DNA of 64,000 nucleotides from the NCBI RefSeq assembly GCF_038562415.1, contig NZ_JBCFBA010000002.1, positions 82,232 to 146,231 of the forward strand. The letters are read 5' to 3'. A model generated the notes under the pieces. It searched no databases and had not been told where the DNA came from. It saw only the letters and a program-made list of their open reading frames with translations. Positions 1-8,018 of the stretch are shown one piece after another (within the stretch, counting starts at the first letter, position 1; every line of letters starts with the position of its first letter). Position numbers and translations under genes: made by a program. This DNA is from Solidesulfovibrio sp. GTDB taxonomy: Bacteria > Desulfobacterota > Desulfovibrionia > Desulfovibrionales > Desulfovibrionaceae.

Positions 1-30
1 ATGGCTTTGCATCCCGGCCACCCGCGCCGC

Positions 31-88
31 CCCCATCAAGGGGGTCCGGGGGGGATTATCCCCCCCGGCCGCCGGAGGCATCTTCCCC
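31..88 (-). repeat. Intergenic palindromic repeat, copy A
   Basis: Read on the minus strand this block contains GATGCCTCCGGCGGCC followed by a G-run/C-run hairpin and a second pyrimidine-rich arm. The same framework occurs at 5399, 41922, 50609 and 60706. It ends directly at the start codon of the HerA-like gene, and the plus-strand reading of its conserved arm supplies CGGAGG at 73-78, ten bases before that ATG. It is probably a REP-like, non-coding dispersed element. Confidence 0.7.
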
Positions 89-1669
89 ATGCAACGCAAG
101 GCGATCGGCTACGTATCGGCGGTGGAGGGCGCGGAGGTAACGGTGGTGCTCGACCCTGCCGTGGCCGGCGAGGTGGCGCTTGGCGACATGGCGGTCATCG
201 CTTCCGAACGGTCCATGGTGTTCGGGTTGGTGCAGGCCTTGTCCATCCCGGCGCCGTCGGGCAGGCCCGAGGCGGGGGACCGGCACCTGGCTCGGCTGGC
301 CCTGTTGGGCGAGAGCCAGGGTCCGGAGAGCGAGGATTTTGCCTTCACGCGCGGCGTGACGGCCAGTCCCCGGCTGGGCGGCGTGGCCAGGTTGGCCGTG
401 TCCGACGATCTGGCCCGCATCTACGCCAGGCCGGCCAAATCGAGCGTGCGCATCGGCTCCCTGCACCAGGACCCGGACGTGCCGGCCTTCATGGTGGTGG
501 ACGATTTCCTGGGCAAGCATTTCGCCGTGCTCGGCACCACCGGCTCGGGCAAGTCCTGCACCGTGGCCGTGCTTTTGCGCACCGTCCTCGACGCCCATCC
601 CGAGGGCCACATCGTGCTGCTCGACCCCCACGACGAGTATGCCGCCGCCTTCGGCGACCGGGCCGAGTCGGTCACCCCCGACACCCTGACGCTGCCCTAT
701 TGGCTGCTCGATTTCGAGGAGATGGTGCAGGTCTTTTGCAGTTCCGAGCGGCCCTACCGCGAGGTCGAGGCCAACATCCTCAAGGAATGCGTGCTGGCGG
801 CCAAGGCCGAGTACTGGCGCGGCGCCGGCGGCGACGAGGCGGGGCTTACCATCGACACGCCCACGCCCTACCGGCTGGCCCGGGTGACGGAACTGCTCAA
901 GGTCGGCATGGGCCGCCTGGACAAGCCGGAAAGCTCCATTCCCTACCTGCGCCTGACGGCCCGGCTGGATGCCCTGCGCCGCGACCGGCGGTTCGCCTTC
1001 ATGTTCGGCCAGCTCACCATCGAGGACAACATGGGGGAGGTGCTCTCGCGCTATCTGCGCCTGCCGGCCGGGGGCCGGCCGCTGACCATCTTCCAACTGG
1101 CCGGCGTGCCGGCGGAGATCGTGGACGTGGTGGTCTCGGTGCTGTGCCGGCTCATTTTCGATTTCGCCTTGTGGGCCGAGCGGGGCCGGGGCGTGCCGGT
1201 GCTTTTGGTGTGCGAGGAGGCCCACCGCTACGTGCCGCGCGATTCCGCCGCCGCCTTTGGCCCCACGCGCCGGGCCCTGTCGCGCATCGCCAAGGAGGGC
1301 CGCAAGTACGGCGTGTCCCTGGGCCTGGTCACCCAGCGGCCATCCGAGATTTCCGAGACCGTGCTGTCCCAGGTCAACACGCTCGTGTCGCTGCGCATGA
1401 GCAACGAGCAGGACCAGCTGTTCGTGCGCCGGGCCATGCCGGAAAACGCGGCCGGGCTGCTTTCCGCCCTGCCGGCCTTGCGCACCCAGGAGGCGGTGGT
1501 GGTGGGCGAGGGCGTGCCCGTGCCCATGCGCGTGCGGCTGCGCGACCTGGCCGAGGGCGAGCGGCCGCGCAGCGACACGGCCCGATTTTCCGACGTCTGG
1601 AGCCGGCCGTGTAACGACAAGGGCTTTATCGCCGACACCATCGACCGCTGGCGGCGTCAGGTCCGCTGA
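89..1669 (+). CDS. HerA-like hexameric DNA translocase/ATPase
   Basis: 526 aa FtsK/HerA-superfamily ATPase, expected to pump or unwind double-stranded DNA, in known cases during end resection together with the NurA nuclease. The sequence shows an N-terminal beta-barrel-like region (about 1-110), a Walker A motif GTTGSGKS at 149-156, LLDPHDEY at 177-184, a Walker B strand with paired glutamates (VLLVCEEAHR, 371-380) and a sensor-like VTQRPSE at 414-420. Length fits the family. The ATG at 89 has its only Shine-Dalgarno-like sequence inside the repeat that precedes it. No NurA-like gene follows; the next gene is a cell-wall enzyme. A role in repair or in a defence context is therefore open. The family call is firm, the precise function is not. 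Confidence 0.88.
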   Translation: MQRKAIGYVSAVEGAEVTVVLDPAVAGEVALGDMAVIASERSMVFGLVQALSIPAPSGRPEAGDRHLARLALLGESQGPESEDFAFTRGVTASPRLGGVARLAVSDDLARIYARPAKSSVRIGSLHQDPDVPAFMVVDDFLGKHFAVLGTTGSGKSCTVAVLLRTVLDAHPEGHIVLLDPHDEYAAAFGDRAESVTPDTLTLPYWLLDFEEMVQVFCSSERPYREVEANILKECVLAAKAEYWRGAGGDEAGLTIDTPTPYRLARVTELLKVGMGRLDKPESSIPYLRLTARLDALRRDRRFAFMFGQLTIEDNMGEVLSRYLRLPAGGRPLTIFQLAGVPAEIVDVVVSVLCRLIFDFALWAERGRGVPVLLVCEEAHRYVPRDSAAAFGPTRRALSRIAKEGRKYGVSLGLVTQRPSEISETVLSQVNTLVSLRMSNEQDQLFVRRAMPENAAGLLSALPALRTQEAVVVGEGVPVPMRVRLRDLAEGERPRSDTARFSDVWSRPCNDKGFIADTIDRWRRQVR

Positions 1670-1738
1670 CCCCGTTTCTTGTCAATCCCTGGCGAAGAAG
1701 GTAGGGGCAAGGGGTACGTCGCCAAGGAGCCAGGTTCC

Positions 1739-2437
1739 ATGCGTTCATTATCGGCGGCCGTGGCCGCCATGCTGCTTTGCCTCCATACCGTGCCGGCCCT
1801 GGCGGCCGGGCCGAAGATGGCGACCGCGCCCATGCCGGTCACGGAAATCCATGGCTTGGCGCTGCCCGACCCCGTGGCCGCCGGCAAGCGCGACGCCGCC
1901 ATGCGCCAGGCCGGCCGCCGCCTGGACGGGGCACGGCCCGTGGCCTGCCGCTATCCGGCGCTCATCGAGGACAAGAAGCTCTTGCGCCTGGTCAACATCC
2001 ACAGCCGCAAAAACGGCCTCGACCCGCGCCTGGTCTACGCCGTCATCGAGCAGGAATCGCGTTTCAACGCCTGCGCCGTCTCGCCCAAGGGCGCCCAGGG
2101 CCTCATGCAGATCATGCCCGACACGCAAAAGCTCCTGGGGCTGACCGAGCCCTTCGACGCCGAGTGCAACATCGCCGCCGGCACGCGCTACCTCAAGGCC
2201 ATGCTGGACAAGTTCCGCACCGAGGTCATGGCCCTGGCCGCCTACAACGCCGGCCCGGGCGCGGTGGCCCGCCACGGCGGCGTGCCCCCCTTTGACGAAA
2301 CCCGGGATTATGTGCTCAAGGTGGTGGACCGCTATTTCTACTTGCGCCAACGGTATCCCGTGGAGGATATCGACGTGATCCACAAGCAGCTGGCCGCCAG
2401 GGACCTGCCGTCCCCGGCCGCGGCGGAGCGACCATGA
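1739..2437 (+). CDS. Lytic transglycosylase, SLT domain
   Basis: 232 aa secreted muramidase-like enzyme that would cleave the MurNAc-GlcNAc bond of peptidoglycan in the periplasm, forming a 1,6-anhydro end. Residues 1-23 form a signal peptide ending in ALAAG. The SLT core has the catalytic glutamate in EQESRFN (Glu106), then GLMQIMP at 121-127 and AYNAGPGAV near 170. An in-frame ATG at 1679 exists, but the ATG at 1739 has AAGGAG just upstream and puts the signal peptide at the N-terminus, so it was chosen. The stop overlaps the next start by four bases (ATGA), implying translational coupling with the peroxiredoxin. Confidence 0.92.
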   Translation: MRSLSAAVAAMLLCLHTVPALAAGPKMATAPMPVTEIHGLALPDPVAAGKRDAAMRQAGRRLDGARPVACRYPALIEDKKLLRLVNIHSRKNGLDPRLVYAVIEQESRFNACAVSPKGAQGLMQIMPDTQKLLGLTEPFDAECNIAAGTRYLKAMLDKFRTEVMALAAYNAGPGAVARHGGVPPFDETRDYVLKVVDRYFYLRQRYPVEDIDVIHKQLAARDLPSPAAAERP

Positions 2438-2922
2438 GCGACGAAACCTGGCCCAAGCCCGGTGATCCGGCCCCGGACTTCTCCCTGCCCGACGCCGCGG
2501 GCGCGGTCCATTCCCTGGCCGATTTCGCCGGCCGGTATCTGGTCCTGTATTTCTACCCCAAGGACGCAACCAGCGGCTGCACCACCGAGGCCCTGGAATT
2601 TTCGGGCCTTTTGCCGCGATTCGCCGCCCTGAACGCGGCCGTGGTCGGGGTGAGCCGCGACAAGCCGGCCAGCCACGCCAGGTTCATCGACAAAAACGAC
2701 CTGAAAATCCTGCTGCTCTCCGATCCCGACCTCGTGGCCCACAACGCCTACGGCGTCTGGCGGATGAAGAAGATGTGCGGCAAGGAATGCCTGGGCACGG
2801 TGCGTTCCACCTTCCTCATCGATCCCAAGGGCATGGTGGAAAAGGCCTGGCCCAAGGTGGCCAAGGCGGCGGGCCATGCCGAGGCCGTCCTGGCCGCCCT
2901 GGCCCAACTGGCCGGAGGCTAG
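2434..2922 (+). CDS. bcp: Bcp/PrxQ-type peroxiredoxin
   Basis: 162 aa thiol peroxidase of the AhpC/TSA superfamily, reducing hydrogen peroxide and organic peroxides in the cytoplasm. The active site YPKDATSGCTTEA carries the peroxidatic Cys49, and RSTFLID at 124-130 is typical of the family. The resolving cysteine that many Bcp proteins carry five residues after the first is leucine or alanine here. Instead a C-x3-C pair (Cys115, Cys119) lies in the segment MKKMCGKECLG. The protein may therefore be resolved by that pair or by an external thiol. Co-transcribed with the lytic transglycosylase (4-base overlap) and followed after six bases by the radical SAM gene. Confidence 0.9.
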   Translation: MSDETWPKPGDPAPDFSLPDAAGAVHSLADFAGRYLVLYFYPKDATSGCTTEALEFSGLLPRFAALNAAVVGVSRDKPASHARFIDKNDLKILLLSDPDLVAHNAYGVWRMKKMCGKECLGTVRSTFLIDPKGMVEKAWPKVAKAAGHAEAVLAALAQLAGG

Positions 2923-2928
2923 CGCCCG

Positions 2929-3918
2929 ATGTCCCTGGCCGTCACGCGCCTGCGCTCGGGCGGGCTCATCACCACCTACCGGTGCCAAAGCGCCTGTCCG
3001 CATTGCCTGTATCGCGGCGGGCCGGCCCGGGCGCCCGAGTACATCGACCAGGGCATGGCCACGGCGCTTTTCGCCAAAGCCTTGTCGCTGGGCACCACGG
3101 CCATGCACGTGGGCGGCGGCGAGCCCCTGGCCGATCCATTGTCGCTGGCCGGGGTGCTGGCGGCGGCGGCCGAAACCGGCATGCCCCTCGAATACGTGGA
3201 GACCAGCGGTTCCTGGTTCGAGGACGCCGACGAGGCCGCGGAGATTCTGGCCGAACTGCGCTCCATGGGGCTTTCAAGGCTTCTTGTCTCCATCAGCCCC
3301 ATGCACAACGGCTTCATTCCCCTGCGCAAGACCCTGGGAACCATCGAGGCGGCCAGGCATGCCGGCCTGGACCTTTTTCCCTGGCAGGAACATTTCCTGG
3401 AGGACTTGCGGGCCTTCGATCCGGACACGACCCATCCCTTCCGGGAGTATCTGGAGCGGTTCGGGGCGGATTACCCGATGCGCATTCGGGAGCGCCTCTG
3501 GATCCATCTGGGCGGCCGGGCCTTCGACCTGTTCGGCCCGGCGTTGGGCCGGCAGCCGGTGGCGGCGATCCTGGCCGGCGCCTCGGCCGACTGCCGGGGC
3601 GAGCTCACCGACGCCAGCCATTTCCACATGGACCTCTACGGCGACTACGTGCCGGGCCTGTGCTCGGGCCTGGCCATCCGGGCCAAGGACCTGGGCGAGC
3701 CGCTGGACCCGGAATTCTATCCCATCCTGTCCACCCTGGCCGAATCCGGCATCCGGGGGCTCTACGACTACGCGGCCAACCTCGAGGAGTTCGCGGCCAG
3801 TCCCGCCGGCTACGTCAACAAGTGCGAGCTGTGCCAGGACATCCGCCGCCATCTGGCCGAGCGCGGCTGGTTCGAGTCCACGGAGCTGTCCCCGGCGGAA
3901 TTCTACGCCACGCCCTGA
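2929..3918 (+). CDS. Radical SAM protein of unknown substrate
   Basis: 329 aa radical SAM enzyme. The [4Fe-4S] motif is C-x3-C-x2-C (Cys19, Cys23, Cys26, in YRCQSACPHC), followed by the SAM-contacting GGGEP at 62-66 and a glycine/serine-rich strand near ETSGS. A C-terminal KCELCQDI could be an extra metal-binding pair or a substrate thiol site, but it does not form a full SPASM domain. It begins seven bases after the peroxiredoxin stop and so belongs to the same transcript. No precursor peptide or partner enzyme is visible nearby, and the reaction cannot be named. Confidence 0.85.
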   Translation: MSLAVTRLRSGGLITTYRCQSACPHCLYRGGPARAPEYIDQGMATALFAKALSLGTTAMHVGGGEPLADPLSLAGVLAAAAETGMPLEYVETSGSWFEDADEAAEILAELRSMGLSRLLVSISPMHNGFIPLRKTLGTIEAARHAGLDLFPWQEHFLEDLRAFDPDTTHPFREYLERFGADYPMRIRERLWIHLGGRAFDLFGPALGRQPVAAILAGASADCRGELTDASHFHMDLYGDYVPGLCSGLAIRAKDLGEPLDPEFYPILSTLAESGIRGLYDYAANLEEFAASPAGYVNKCELCQDIRRHLAERGWFESTELSPAEFYATP

Positions 3919-4060
3919 GGCCCGCTCCAAAGGAAACGGGGCCCCGCCGCTGCGTCGCCTTGCCGGGCTTGTTGCCTAACCCCTTGACAACTCCGGTCAA
4001 ACCCGCCACAGGTCGAAATCTCCAGCGGTGCATGCCGGGCCACCCGGCGGGAAGGGCAGT

Positions 4061-5383
4061 ATGGCCAGCGCGGGCAATGCGGACACGTTTCTCCTGTTTT
4101 CCGACGTGCACTTCGACCCCTTCGCCGACCCGTCCCTGGTGCCGGCCCTGGCCGCCGCCGACGTGTCGGCCTGGAAGGGCATCCTGGCCTCGTCGAGCCG
4201 TACCGGCTATGCGGCCTACGGCAGCGACAGCAACTACGCCCTGTTCGAATCGGCCCTCGACGACATGGCCGCCCGGGCCGGCGACGTGTCCGTCATCCTC
4301 TATCCCGGCGACATCCTGGGCCATGATTTTCCGGCGGACTACGCCGCGCTGACCGGCGACACCAGCCAGGCCGGCCTGGACGCCTTCGCCCAAAAGACCG
4401 TGCAGTTCTTCGTCAGCGAGGTGGACAGCCGCTTCCCCAACGCCACGGTGCTCGTGGCCGACGGCAATTGCGACACCGACAACCTGCTCGGCAGCATCGG
4501 CGCCCGGCCCGGCGACGCCTACCTCGTCAATTCGGCCCCGGTCATCGCCCAGGCCTTTTTCAACAACGACGCGGACCGGGCGGCCTTCGCCACCAGCTAC
4601 GCCATGGGCGGCTACTACGCCGTGGAGCCCGACGGCCCGACGGGGCTCAAGTACGTCGTGCTCAACGACAACCTCTGGATCACCCAATACGACGATCCGG
4701 GCCCGGGCCTCGTGGAACTGGCCTGGTTCGCCTCGGAACTGGCCGAATCGGCCGGAAATTTCCAGAAAGTCTGGGTCGTGGCGCACATTCCGGTCGGCGC
4801 CGACGACACCATGGTCGTCGACGGGGCCGGGCAGACCGGGCAGTACACCTATTCGGGCATGCTCGACGACGGCTTCAACAACGCGTTCGTCTCCCTGGAA
4901 CTGGCCTATTCGGGCACCATCGCCGCCACCTTCACCGGCCACACCCACAACGACGACTTCCGGCTCCTTCTGGCCGACGACGGCTCGGGCGCGGCCAGCC
5001 TCATGCGCATCGCCCCGTCGATCTCCCCGGTTTTCGGCAACAACCCCGGCTACCAGGTCTACACCTACGACACCGGGACCTCTGCCCTGCTCGACGAGAC
5101 CACCTACACCCTCGATCTCCAGTCGGCCACGCCCACCTGGGGCAAGGAATACACCTACTCCGAGACCTACGGCCACAGCCTGGCCACGCCCGGGGAATGG
5201 CTGGCCGTGTACGGCGAAATCCTGGCCGACCCGGTCAGCCAGGCCGCCTACCTGGACAACCTCTACCAGGGCGCCACGGCCGAGAGCCCCATCACGGCCG
5301 CCAACGCCATGGTTTTCACCTTGGCCCCCGGCCTGGTCACGCCAGGCGCCTTCAACGCCGTCACCGCCTTGCTGGCCGGCTAG
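4061..5383 (+). CDS. Calcineurin-like metallophosphoesterase (acid sphingomyelinase-like)
   Basis: 440 aa two-metal phosphoesterase. The five blocks are FSDVH (Asp15, His17), PGD (Asp84), GNCD (Asn136), AHIP (His242) and GHTH (His294, His296), so all metal ligands are present. The usual catalytic histidine of GNHD/E is cysteine here (Cys137). The overall layout, with a long spacer before GN and a 440-residue length, resembles acid sphingomyelinase-like or Ppn1-like phosphodiesterases. No signal peptide is evident from this start. A GTG eleven codons earlier (4028) is possible, but the ATG follows GGGAAGGG and was preferred. The upstream TTGACA at 3984 may mark a promoter. The substrate is unknown. 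Confidence 0.78.
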   Translation: MASAGNADTFLLFSDVHFDPFADPSLVPALAAADVSAWKGILASSSRTGYAAYGSDSNYALFESALDDMAARAGDVSVILYPGDILGHDFPADYAALTGDTSQAGLDAFAQKTVQFFVSEVDSRFPNATVLVADGNCDTDNLLGSIGARPGDAYLVNSAPVIAQAFFNNDADRAAFATSYAMGGYYAVEPDGPTGLKYVVLNDNLWITQYDDPGPGLVELAWFASELAESAGNFQKVWVVAHIPVGADDTMVVDGAGQTGQYTYSGMLDDGFNNAFVSLELAYSGTIAATFTGHTHNDDFRLLLADDGSGAASLMRIAPSISPVFGNNPGYQVYTYDTGTSALLDETTYTLDLQSATPTWGKEYTYSETYGHSLATPGEWLAVYGEILADPVSQAAYLDNLYQGATAESPITAANAMVFTLAPGLVTPGAFNAVTALLAG

Positions 5384-5398
5384 CGCTGCGTTCCTTAT

Positions 5399-5446
5399 GG
5401 GATTCCAAAGGGCGGGAGCCCTTTGGCCGCCGGAGGCTTTTCCCCT
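5399..5446 (-). repeat. Intergenic palindromic repeat, copy B
   Basis: Minus-strand reading gives AAGCCTCCGGCGGCC followed by a perfect 9-bp hairpin (CCAAAGGGC at 5405-5413 pairing with 5418-5426) and GAATCCC. This is the CCAAAGGGC variant of the family also found at 31, 41922, 50609 and 60706. It lies between two convergent genes, where the hairpin could also help end transcription. Confidence 0.72.
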
Positions 5447-5474
5447 GACCCTTTTTGCAACACGCTCTTTTCTC

Positions 5475-5499
5475 AAAACCCCTTGTATTTGTTAAGGGG
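5475..5499 (-). terminator. Intrinsic terminator of the AhpF-like gene
   Basis: On the minus strand, seven bases after the stop codon, CCCCTT pairs with AAGGGG across a nine-base loop and is followed by TTTT. Short but correctly placed. Confidence 0.6.
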
Positions 5500-5505
5500 C
5501 GCAGG

Positions 5506-7215
5506 CTAGGCCGTCTTCTCCTTCTTCCAGTAGGGATGGGCCAGGTCCTCGAAGGCCGACAGCGCCGCCGTGGAGCCGTCGCCCACGGCCGTGACGATCT
5601 GCCGCGCCCCGCCCGTCACGTCGCCGGCGGCGTAGATGCGCGGAATCGAGGTGCGCTTGGCCCGGTCGGTCCGGATGAAGCCGTCGGCGTCCAGCGTCAG
5701 CCCCAGTTCCTCGGCAATGGCCGTGTTGGGCAAAAGCCCGATGGCCACGAAGACCGCGTCGGTTTCCACCAGGGTCTCTGTCTCGTCCGCGACGTTTTTG
5801 ACCCTAACGCCCGTGACCTTGTTGTCCGCGCCGACGATCTCCGTCACCACGGCACCGAGGATCGTCTTGACGCCTTCCTTGGCCAGGCTGTCGGCCAGGT
5901 GCTTTTCGGCCCGGAACTCGCTTCGCCGATGGATGACCGTCACGTCCACGCCGAGGTTTTTGAGGTGCAGGGCGTCGGTGAGCGCCGTGTTGCCGCCGCC
6001 CACCACCACCGCCCGCTTGTCGCGGTAGAGGTAGCCGTCGCAGGTCGAGCAGTAGCTCACGCCAAAGCCGAAGTAGCGGTCCTCGCCCGGCACGCCGAGC
6101 TTCTTCCAGGTCGCGCCCGTGGCCAAAATCAGCGCCCGGGCCACGTAGACGGCCTTGTTGGTGTACACCTCCACGTGCTTGCCGATCTTGACCTCCTCGA
6201 TGCCCTCGCCCTCGCGCACGTCGGCGTAGCCCCGGGCCTGGTCGGCGATCATCTCCATGAGCCGCTTGCCGGCCACGTTGGCGAAGCCGGGATAGTTCTC
6301 CACCACCGGGGTCAGGGCCACCTGGCCGCCGATGACGTTTTTCTCCAGCACCACGGCGGACAGGCCGCTGCGCACGGCGTACATGGCCGCCGTCAGCCCG
6401 GCCGGGCCGGCCCCGGCCACCACCACGTCCACCTCCTCCACGGCCAGGCCGCCGCCCGGCTCCATGCCCGGGCCGTGCCCGTGGGCCACGAGCTCTTCGG
6501 CGCTTTTAAGCGTCACCAGCTCCACCGCGAAGCGTTCCTCGGGCACCAGGCCGAGCATGGAGAAGTCGTCGTTGACGAACGTGTGCGGCACCGAGCCCAC
6601 GTGGAACCGCTCGGCCAGGGCCGGGTGCTGGGAACTGTCCACGCACTCCGCCGACACGAGGTCCGGCCGCTCCATGGCGCAGTGGAAGGCATGGGCCACC
6701 TGGCCGGGGCAGTAGGGGCAGGCCGGATTGACGAACACCCGGATGTGGCGCTTCTCTTCCAGATCGCCAAGCAGTTGCCGGCTGATCTGGCCCAGGCCGC
6801 TTTTGCCCACGGAAAGGCGCATGATGGTTTCGATCAGCGTGCGCGCCTCCTCGCCAAGCGGCGCGCCCAGATAACGGATCTTGCACCGGTCCGGGGCCAG
6901 CAGCAGGGTCGGCGAGAAATCCACGCCGTACAGCTTGGCCGCGTCGCTTTCCAGACCCTCGAACCGGGCCGTGATCTTGGGCGTGATTTCCGCCAGTTCC
7001 CGGCACAGCGAAACCATGAAGTCGTTGTACGGTGCGTTGTGCTTGGGGTCGGTAAAGACAACGAGCTCCACAGGCTCCTGCATGGGCTCGAAAAATTTCG
7101 TCAATTCGGCCAGGTTGTCCTCGGGGATCAGCCGCTTGGGCTTGGCCGCCTTGGTTGCCTTGGCTTCCTTGTTTTCATTGGTTTTCTTCTTCTTGTCGCT
7201 TCCGAAAAGGGCCAT
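5506..7215 (-). CDS. AhpF-like NAD(P)H:disulfide reductase with N-terminal glutaredoxin-like domain
   Basis: 569 aa flavoenzyme that would pass electrons from NAD(P)H through FAD and a CxxC centre to an N-terminal thioredoxin-fold domain and then to a peroxiredoxin or other dithiol. After a lysine-rich leader, residues 30-250 form two thioredoxin-like folds of which only the second has a redox pair (CPYC, 166-169), as in AhpF. The reductase half has GAGPAG at 268-273, CSTC at 389-392 and the nucleotide motif GGGNTA at 406-411. The start at 7215 is preceded by AAGGAGG; longer in-frame starts lack one. No ahpC is adjacent, but a Bcp peroxiredoxin lies 2.6 kb away. It may equally act as a thioredoxin reductase. 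Confidence 0.88.
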   Translation of the reverse strand: MALFGSDKKKKTNENKEAKATKAAKPKRLIPEDNLAELTKFFEPMQEPVELVVFTDPKHNAPYNDFMVSLCRELAEITPKITARFEGLESDAAKLYGVDFSPTLLLAPDRCKIRYLGAPLGEEARTLIETIMRLSVGKSGLGQISRQLLGDLEEKRHIRVFVNPACPYCPGQVAHAFHCAMERPDLVSAECVDSSQHPALAERFHVGSVPHTFVNDDFSMLGLVPEERFAVELVTLKSAEELVAHGHGPGMEPGGGLAVEEVDVVVAGAGPAGLTAAMYAVRSGLSAVVLEKNVIGGQVALTPVVENYPGFANVAGKRLMEMIADQARGYADVREGEGIEEVKIGKHVEVYTNKAVYVARALILATGATWKKLGVPGEDRYFGFGVSYCSTCDGYLYRDKRAVVVGGGNTALTDALHLKNLGVDVTVIHRRSEFRAEKHLADSLAKEGVKTILGAVVTEIVGADNKVTGVRVKNVADETETLVETDAVFVAIGLLPNTAIAEELGLTLDADGFIRTDRAKRTSIPRIYAAGDVTGGARQIVTAVGDGSTAALSAFEDLAHPYWKKEKTA

Positions 7216-7406
7216 TTCGCCCCTCCTTGCATGCAATTGCCGGATAGGATCGGCCATTGTGTAGCCCAAGGCGCTGCGTAGTGCAAACAAACCCGGGTGC
7301 CACGCCGCGATTTCCCTTGCCGGGCCGAAAAAAAAGCATAGAACGAAAAACAGGGAACCAGGGAGTCCCGGTCCGGGGGGGCCGGGAAAAACAGGGGGAG
7401 AAGGCC

Positions 7407-7526
7407 ATGAAGGATGCCCTTTACGCGGCGGTCTTGGTCTTTTTTGCGGCCGTCATGCTGCTTTTTCCATCGGCTTGGGAACCGCTCTCCGAAGCCGAGG
7501 CGCGACAACTCGACGAGGAACGGTAA
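7407..7526 (+). CDS. Small single-span membrane protein, 39 aa
   Basis: 39-residue ORF starting MKDALYAAVLVFFAAVMLL, so one hydrophobic helix (about residues 4-22) then a short charged tail ending EARQLDEER. GGGGGAGAAGG lies immediately upstream of the ATG, a strong ribosome binding site, and a 14-bp hairpin follows the stop. It sits alone and divergent from the AhpF-like gene. No family is recognised. Translation is supported by the ribosome binding site and codon pattern only. Confidence 0.5.
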   Translation: MKDALYAAVLVFFAAVMLLFPSAWEPLSEAEARQLDEER

Positions 7527-7557
7527 ACGGGGCGAACGGCGGGCGCAAGGCGCATGA

Positions 7558-7588
7558 AAGGGCCGGCGACAACGTGTCGCCGGCCCTT
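7558..7588. terminator. Strong hairpin between convergent genes
   Basis: A perfect 14-bp stem (AAGGGCCGGCGACA at 7558-7571 with 7575-7588) and a three-base loop lie between the 39-aa ORF and the convergent lipoprotein gene. The T-tract is poor on both strands, so termination is inferred from position. Confidence 0.5.
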
Positions 7589-7669
7589 GGGATCGTGATG
7601 GAATAGGGCCGGTGCGTCCGGCGATCCGCGGGCGCCGGCCATGGCGGCCGGGCATCCCGGGCACGAGGC

Positions 7670-7906
7670 CTAATAGCCGCGCTTTTCCTGTTCGTGGCCG
7701 ATCAGGCCACCGGCGATGCCGCCGAGCGCCCCGCCGATGCCCGCGCCGATACCGGCATTGCCGCCGGCGATGGCGCTGATGGCCGCACCCGCACCGGCGC
7801 CGATGGCCGCGCCGGACAGGGCGCCCTGCTGGGTCTTGGTCATGTTGGTGCAGCCCAGGGCCCCAACGAGCATGACGGCGGCGACAAGCAGGCTCAGTTT
7901 CTTCAT
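7670..7906 (-). CDS. Glycine-zipper outer-membrane lipoprotein
   Basis: 78 aa. The N-terminus is a lipoprotein-like signal (MKKLSLLVAAVMLVGALGC, with Cys19 as likely acylation site; alanine rather than leucine at -3 makes the lipobox imperfect). The rest is a run of GxxxG-type repeats (GAAIGAGAGAAISAIAGG and GIGAGIGGALGGIAGG) forming two glycine-zipper hairpins, like the YMGG/SlyB-type envelope proteins, and it ends HEQEKRGY. AAAGGAGG precedes the start at 7906, which was preferred over the upstream start at 7963. A structural or stress role in the envelope is inferred from the family type. Confidence 0.72.
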   Translation of the reverse strand: MKKLSLLVAAVMLVGALGCTNMTKTQQGALSGAAIGAGAGAAISAIAGGNAGIGAGIGGALGGIAGGLIGHEQEKRGY

Positions 7907-8018
7907 GGTGTCCTCCTTTGCTGCAAAGCCTCCGTCCGGCCGGGCCGCAACGGAGGGGAGCACGCCTTCTCGTAAAGGTAATCACGAAAGGCGGATTGTG
8001 AACGGGACGCTCCCGGGG

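Noticed and set aside
1679-1738. Longer start for the lytic transglycosylase
   Set aside because: The added residues would bury the signal peptide. AAGGAG is placed for the ATG at 1739.
5455-7281. 608-codon open frame opposite the AhpF-like gene
   Set aside because: Shadow frame produced by high GC. The opposite strand has clear FAD, NAD(P)H and CxxC motifs and a good ribosome binding site.
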